From Candidatus Desantisbacteria bacterium CG2_30_40_21 (lineage in GTDB: Bacteria; UBA9089; CG2-30-40-21), in contig MNYI01000123.1 in assembly GCA_001873945.1 (NCBI GenBank), positions 1 through 6,135 of the forward strand: a stretch of 6,135 bases of DNA, given 5' to 3'. Below the pieces are notes generated by a model. The model was given only the letters and a program-made list of their open reading frames with translations. It was not told where the DNA came from and searched no databases. The translations under genes and the position numbers were made by a program. Positions 5,501 through 6,135 of this stretch are shown here, in pieces; the stretch's first letter is position 1, and the number at the start of each line of letters is the position of its first letter.

Positions 5501-5721
5501 TGTGCCCTCACAGCCTTTTTACTCTCAGGAAACCGTTTAAGAAAGAGATTAAACGAATATGAAGCTGCGGTCTTATCCTCATCCTGAATATATAACTGGG
5601 TAGCCAGATTAAACAACTCCTTTTCATTTAAGGCATCTTTTTTTTCAGCTGCAAGGACAGGAATGACCGTAATGAGGTTGATGGTAAGGGCAAGCAGTAT
5701 TATAATGTTAAGAATATTCAC
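2599..5721 (-). CDS. Exported giant tetratricopeptide repeat protein
   Basis: The 1040-residue protein starts with a signal peptide (residues 1-24; hydrophobic IIILLALTINLITVIPV, cleavage likely after VLA), so it should act in the periplasm or outside the cell. From about residue 30 to the end it consists of roughly 26 TPR units of about 37 residues, with the recurring pattern A-x2-x-LG-x-CYY-x4-Y-x-AI-x-Y-x-x-I-x-x-YP-x-S. Repeats with YP-S/D turns resemble those of YbgF/CpoB and BamD, which scaffold envelope complexes. There is no catalytic domain, no lipobox cysteine and no membrane anchor, so a scaffold or adaptor role is the most that can be inferred. Longer linkers interrupt the array near residues 75-100, 555-570 and 735-755. 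The start is GTG (5719-5721) with GGAG eight bases upstream (5730-5733). Its GTGA overlaps the stop of a short upstream frame, which suggests ancestral translational coupling to a gene now lost. Confidence 0.9.
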   Translation of the reverse strand: MNILNIIILLALTINLITVIPVLAAEKKDALNEKELFNLATQLYIQDEDKTAASYSFNLFLKRFPESKKAVRAQFMVSECMVGQQKKVLLSKITHGVKDEIAPAAFKSAIAIYEKIITKYPDSNLADDARYRIGECCFNQKEYDKALLQFQRLIDNYPRTYLRAEAMMGIAQCYLMMEKWGNSKQAFDDLIIAHPAYQRQKTVIYSLGLINYRQEKYEKALELFNQIDTPGAIYYTGKSLESLNRPLLAIGSYKKLIDNYAESVFLENAYYLLGEMFYLCQDYTSASVKYQEFMQKYPRSEMVAFAKYKLACIYLKLKDYTAAIDSFETIVRQYPKHSIATSAQFMVGISRMELQQYSKACFDFGVIVNQYPTSDLVPDALYKIGWCYLKQENYKLAASTLQRLIEQYSNHLLIPRAYLLAGNCYYMLKNYEQTIAAYKKVLYQSEQTELHEVAIYLINRAYYAQGNYDSVISGYHYMLNNLPPGKSKWRAFAYLMIAEAYYQKGDMDDSKEIYETIINNYPESDAVFYAQDGLIWYCLQKGEYEAAFQKRQKLKESMALKNIALTGMDVNRQYEIANGLFNQKKYTEALEVYESFSRDYPDNQFVPEGLYRMGLCYYQLEYYREAIDIWEKLSNTYKEHPIAIDALCKVADTYFRAQEYNKAIVVYQKIIKNYPKSQSVKDARLRIGQSYYNAMDDEKAIAEFQGFIDAFPDDPKASDALSAIEASLYRQERKLLAAGDKEGNSTAAIINMLRGFITKYPKSKLASEMQFHLAQKYFELEQYAQAVEEFSRIAINYSDSKYMADSQYLLGESLYELKRYEETIAVYQRLIQNFPSHESIPVALFHLGTSFYNLERLEEAIKTYQGLAQNYLNSEYTSAALFNIALCYKKMGKLDETINAYRTFCQKYPDDDMTTKVLMELATICRKQGNFQEAIKTLTDLSNKVHDESKMEIIYNTAECYLAMKDKEKAKLEYLKLKNMTPKGNSWRLTALAKLGEGYEEQEQWQKAIEVYEDIVKNTGKPEWKKAVSERIKLLKEALK

Positions 5722-5846
5722 TGGTTATTCTCCTGTTTTTTTATTGTAGTATCAATGAGTTCATAAATTGCGGCTGGATGATAATCTAAAACTATTTGTT
5801 CAGGCTGGCTCTGGCCTTCTTCATCACTTCTTTGGCTGATATACAT
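5718..5846 (-). other. Short orphan frame, possible tail of a lost gene coupled to the TPR gene
   Basis: A 42-codon frame from ATG at 5844-5846 ends in a TGA that overlaps the GTG of the TPR gene (GTGA), the arrangement typical of translationally coupled genes. Its second half, QPEQIVLDYHPAAIYELID, has the composition of a real protein tail, while its first codons overlap the antitoxin remnant in another frame. I read it as the surviving 3' end of the gene once paired with the TPR gene, cut by the rearrangement upstream. It has no recognisable family and might be chance. Confidence 0.35.
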
Positions 5847-5935
5847 TGCACCCTTCCTTGTTCAATCTCCTGCCATCTTTTTTCTGTTTCATCCATCCAT
5901 GCTTTCTCAATCTAAGGATCAATAAAATGTTCCAT
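5792..5935 (-). pseudogene. Remnant of an addiction-module-component antitoxin (Unstab_antitox type)
   Basis: In the frame ATG (5933-5935) one reads MEHFIDP, then TAG (5912-5914), then IEKAWMDETEKRWQEIEQG, RVQCISAKEVMKKARASLNK and a TAG stop (5792-5794). This is the C-terminal half of the short 'putative addiction module component' antitoxins, whose consensus has DPEIExAWxxEIxRRxxEIxxG followed by a V/I-x-x-xS/P-x-EEV segment. The in-frame TAG stands where the family has Glu (GAG), a single-base change. The N-terminal half is missing: a TGA lies six bases upstream of the ATG, and beyond it the sequence matches a restriction enzyme in another frame. No RelE/ParE partner toxin follows. This is a broken relic with no likely function. 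Confidence 0.75.
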
Positions 5936-5937
5936 AC

Positions 5938-6135
5938 TTCAATATGAAATAGTGTTGTAAGTGCGGTAGTATTTATTCTCTGTGATTTCAATTCCCATTC
6001 GGCTGCGTTTGGTATTGGCAAATTGTTTTCAGTAATTCCTAATAAATCTTCAAGAGTATTTCCGATACCTCCATGATTACCTGCACGGGCATTGGATATC
6101 CAGCCTTTTGTAGCTATAATTTTTAACTCTTTTAT
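5938..6135 (-). pseudogene. Fragment of an MvaI/BcnI-family restriction endonuclease, 5' part outside window
   Basis: The frame entering at the right edge reads IKELKIIATKGWISNARAG, then GGIGNTLEDLLGITENNLPI, PNAAEWELKSQR and TTALTTLFHIE. This matches the conserved core of the MvaI/BcnI family, Type II enzymes of the PD-(D/E)XK fold that recognise short CC-N-GG-like sites and cut both strands as monomers. The spacing of E29, N43, E48 and K50 (window numbering from 6135) equals that of E36, D50, E55 and K57 of MvaI, with Asn in place of Asp. After TLFHIE the resemblance stops at about 5938. The same frame continues as out-of-frame antitoxin sequence until TGA at 5824-5826, so the C-terminal part of the enzyme is gone and the product would be a useless chimera. 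No methyltransferase is in the window. The N-terminus lies off the edge. Confidence 0.75.

Noticed and set aside
2599..5721. A CRISPR or DNA repeat array suggested by the 111-base periodicity of the TPR gene
   Set aside because: The periodicity is at the protein level (37-residue TPR units); the DNA units are strongly diverged and lie in one intact reading frame.
5824..6021. 65-residue minus-strand open frame as an independent gene
   Set aside because: It starts at an internal TTG inside the restriction endonuclease core and continues through out-of-frame antitoxin sequence; it is the product of a gene fusion, not a gene.

Overview
The window is a stretch of bacterial chromosome, AT-leaning and densely packed, with every recognisable gene on the minus strand. 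The set (ScpB, an FmdB-type zinc ribbon, a YfcE-type phosphodiesterase, and an exported protein built almost wholly of TPRs) fits a Gram-negative-type bacterium. The TPR giant, the decayed toxin-antitoxin and restriction genes and the short dispersed repeats resemble those of environmental or candidate-phylum genomes. I cannot name the organism. Stops at real gene ends include TAA and TAG, so an alternative code is not indicated.

Layout, left to right (transcription runs right to left). Positions 1-89 hold a degenerate heptamer repeat inside a long inverted repeat, and at the very edge a Shine-Dalgarno sequence that probably serves a gene outside the window. A likely operon follows: fmdB-type zinc ribbon (994-1218), then a two-helix membrane protein (695-958), then scpB (90-623). 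Between fmdB and the phosphodiesterase lies a YefM-YoeB toxin-antitoxin module (1321-1832), bracketed by an exact 11-bp direct repeat (1240-1250 and 1872-1882). Both of its genes carry an in-frame nonsense codon: a TAA just before the end of the antitoxin and a TAG at codon 15 of the toxin, whose active-site residues are all still present.

Next come a YfcE/MJ0936-type metallophosphoesterase (1934-2422), possibly read from a leaderless promoter, and a 176-bp intergenic spacer with two short dyads and a perfect 12-bp hairpin. The hairpin abuts the stop codon of a 1040-residue secreted TPR protein (2599-5721) with about 26 repeats.

Upstream of the TPR gene (5722-6135) is a mosaic of remnants not visible as normal genes: a piece of an MvaI/BcnI-family restriction endonuclease running in from the right edge, joined out of frame to a remnant of an 'addiction module component' (Unstab_antitox-type) antitoxin that itself has an in-frame TAG, followed by a short reading frame whose TGA overlaps the GTG start of the TPR gene. 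The main theme is therefore housekeeping genes interspersed with decaying defence and addiction genes. I found no intact new defence system. The most unusual signal is three separate antitoxin or toxin genes in 6 kb, each with an otherwise conserved frame broken by a nonsense codon. There is no gene-free stretch longer than 300 bases apart from the 5722-6135 remnant zone described here.
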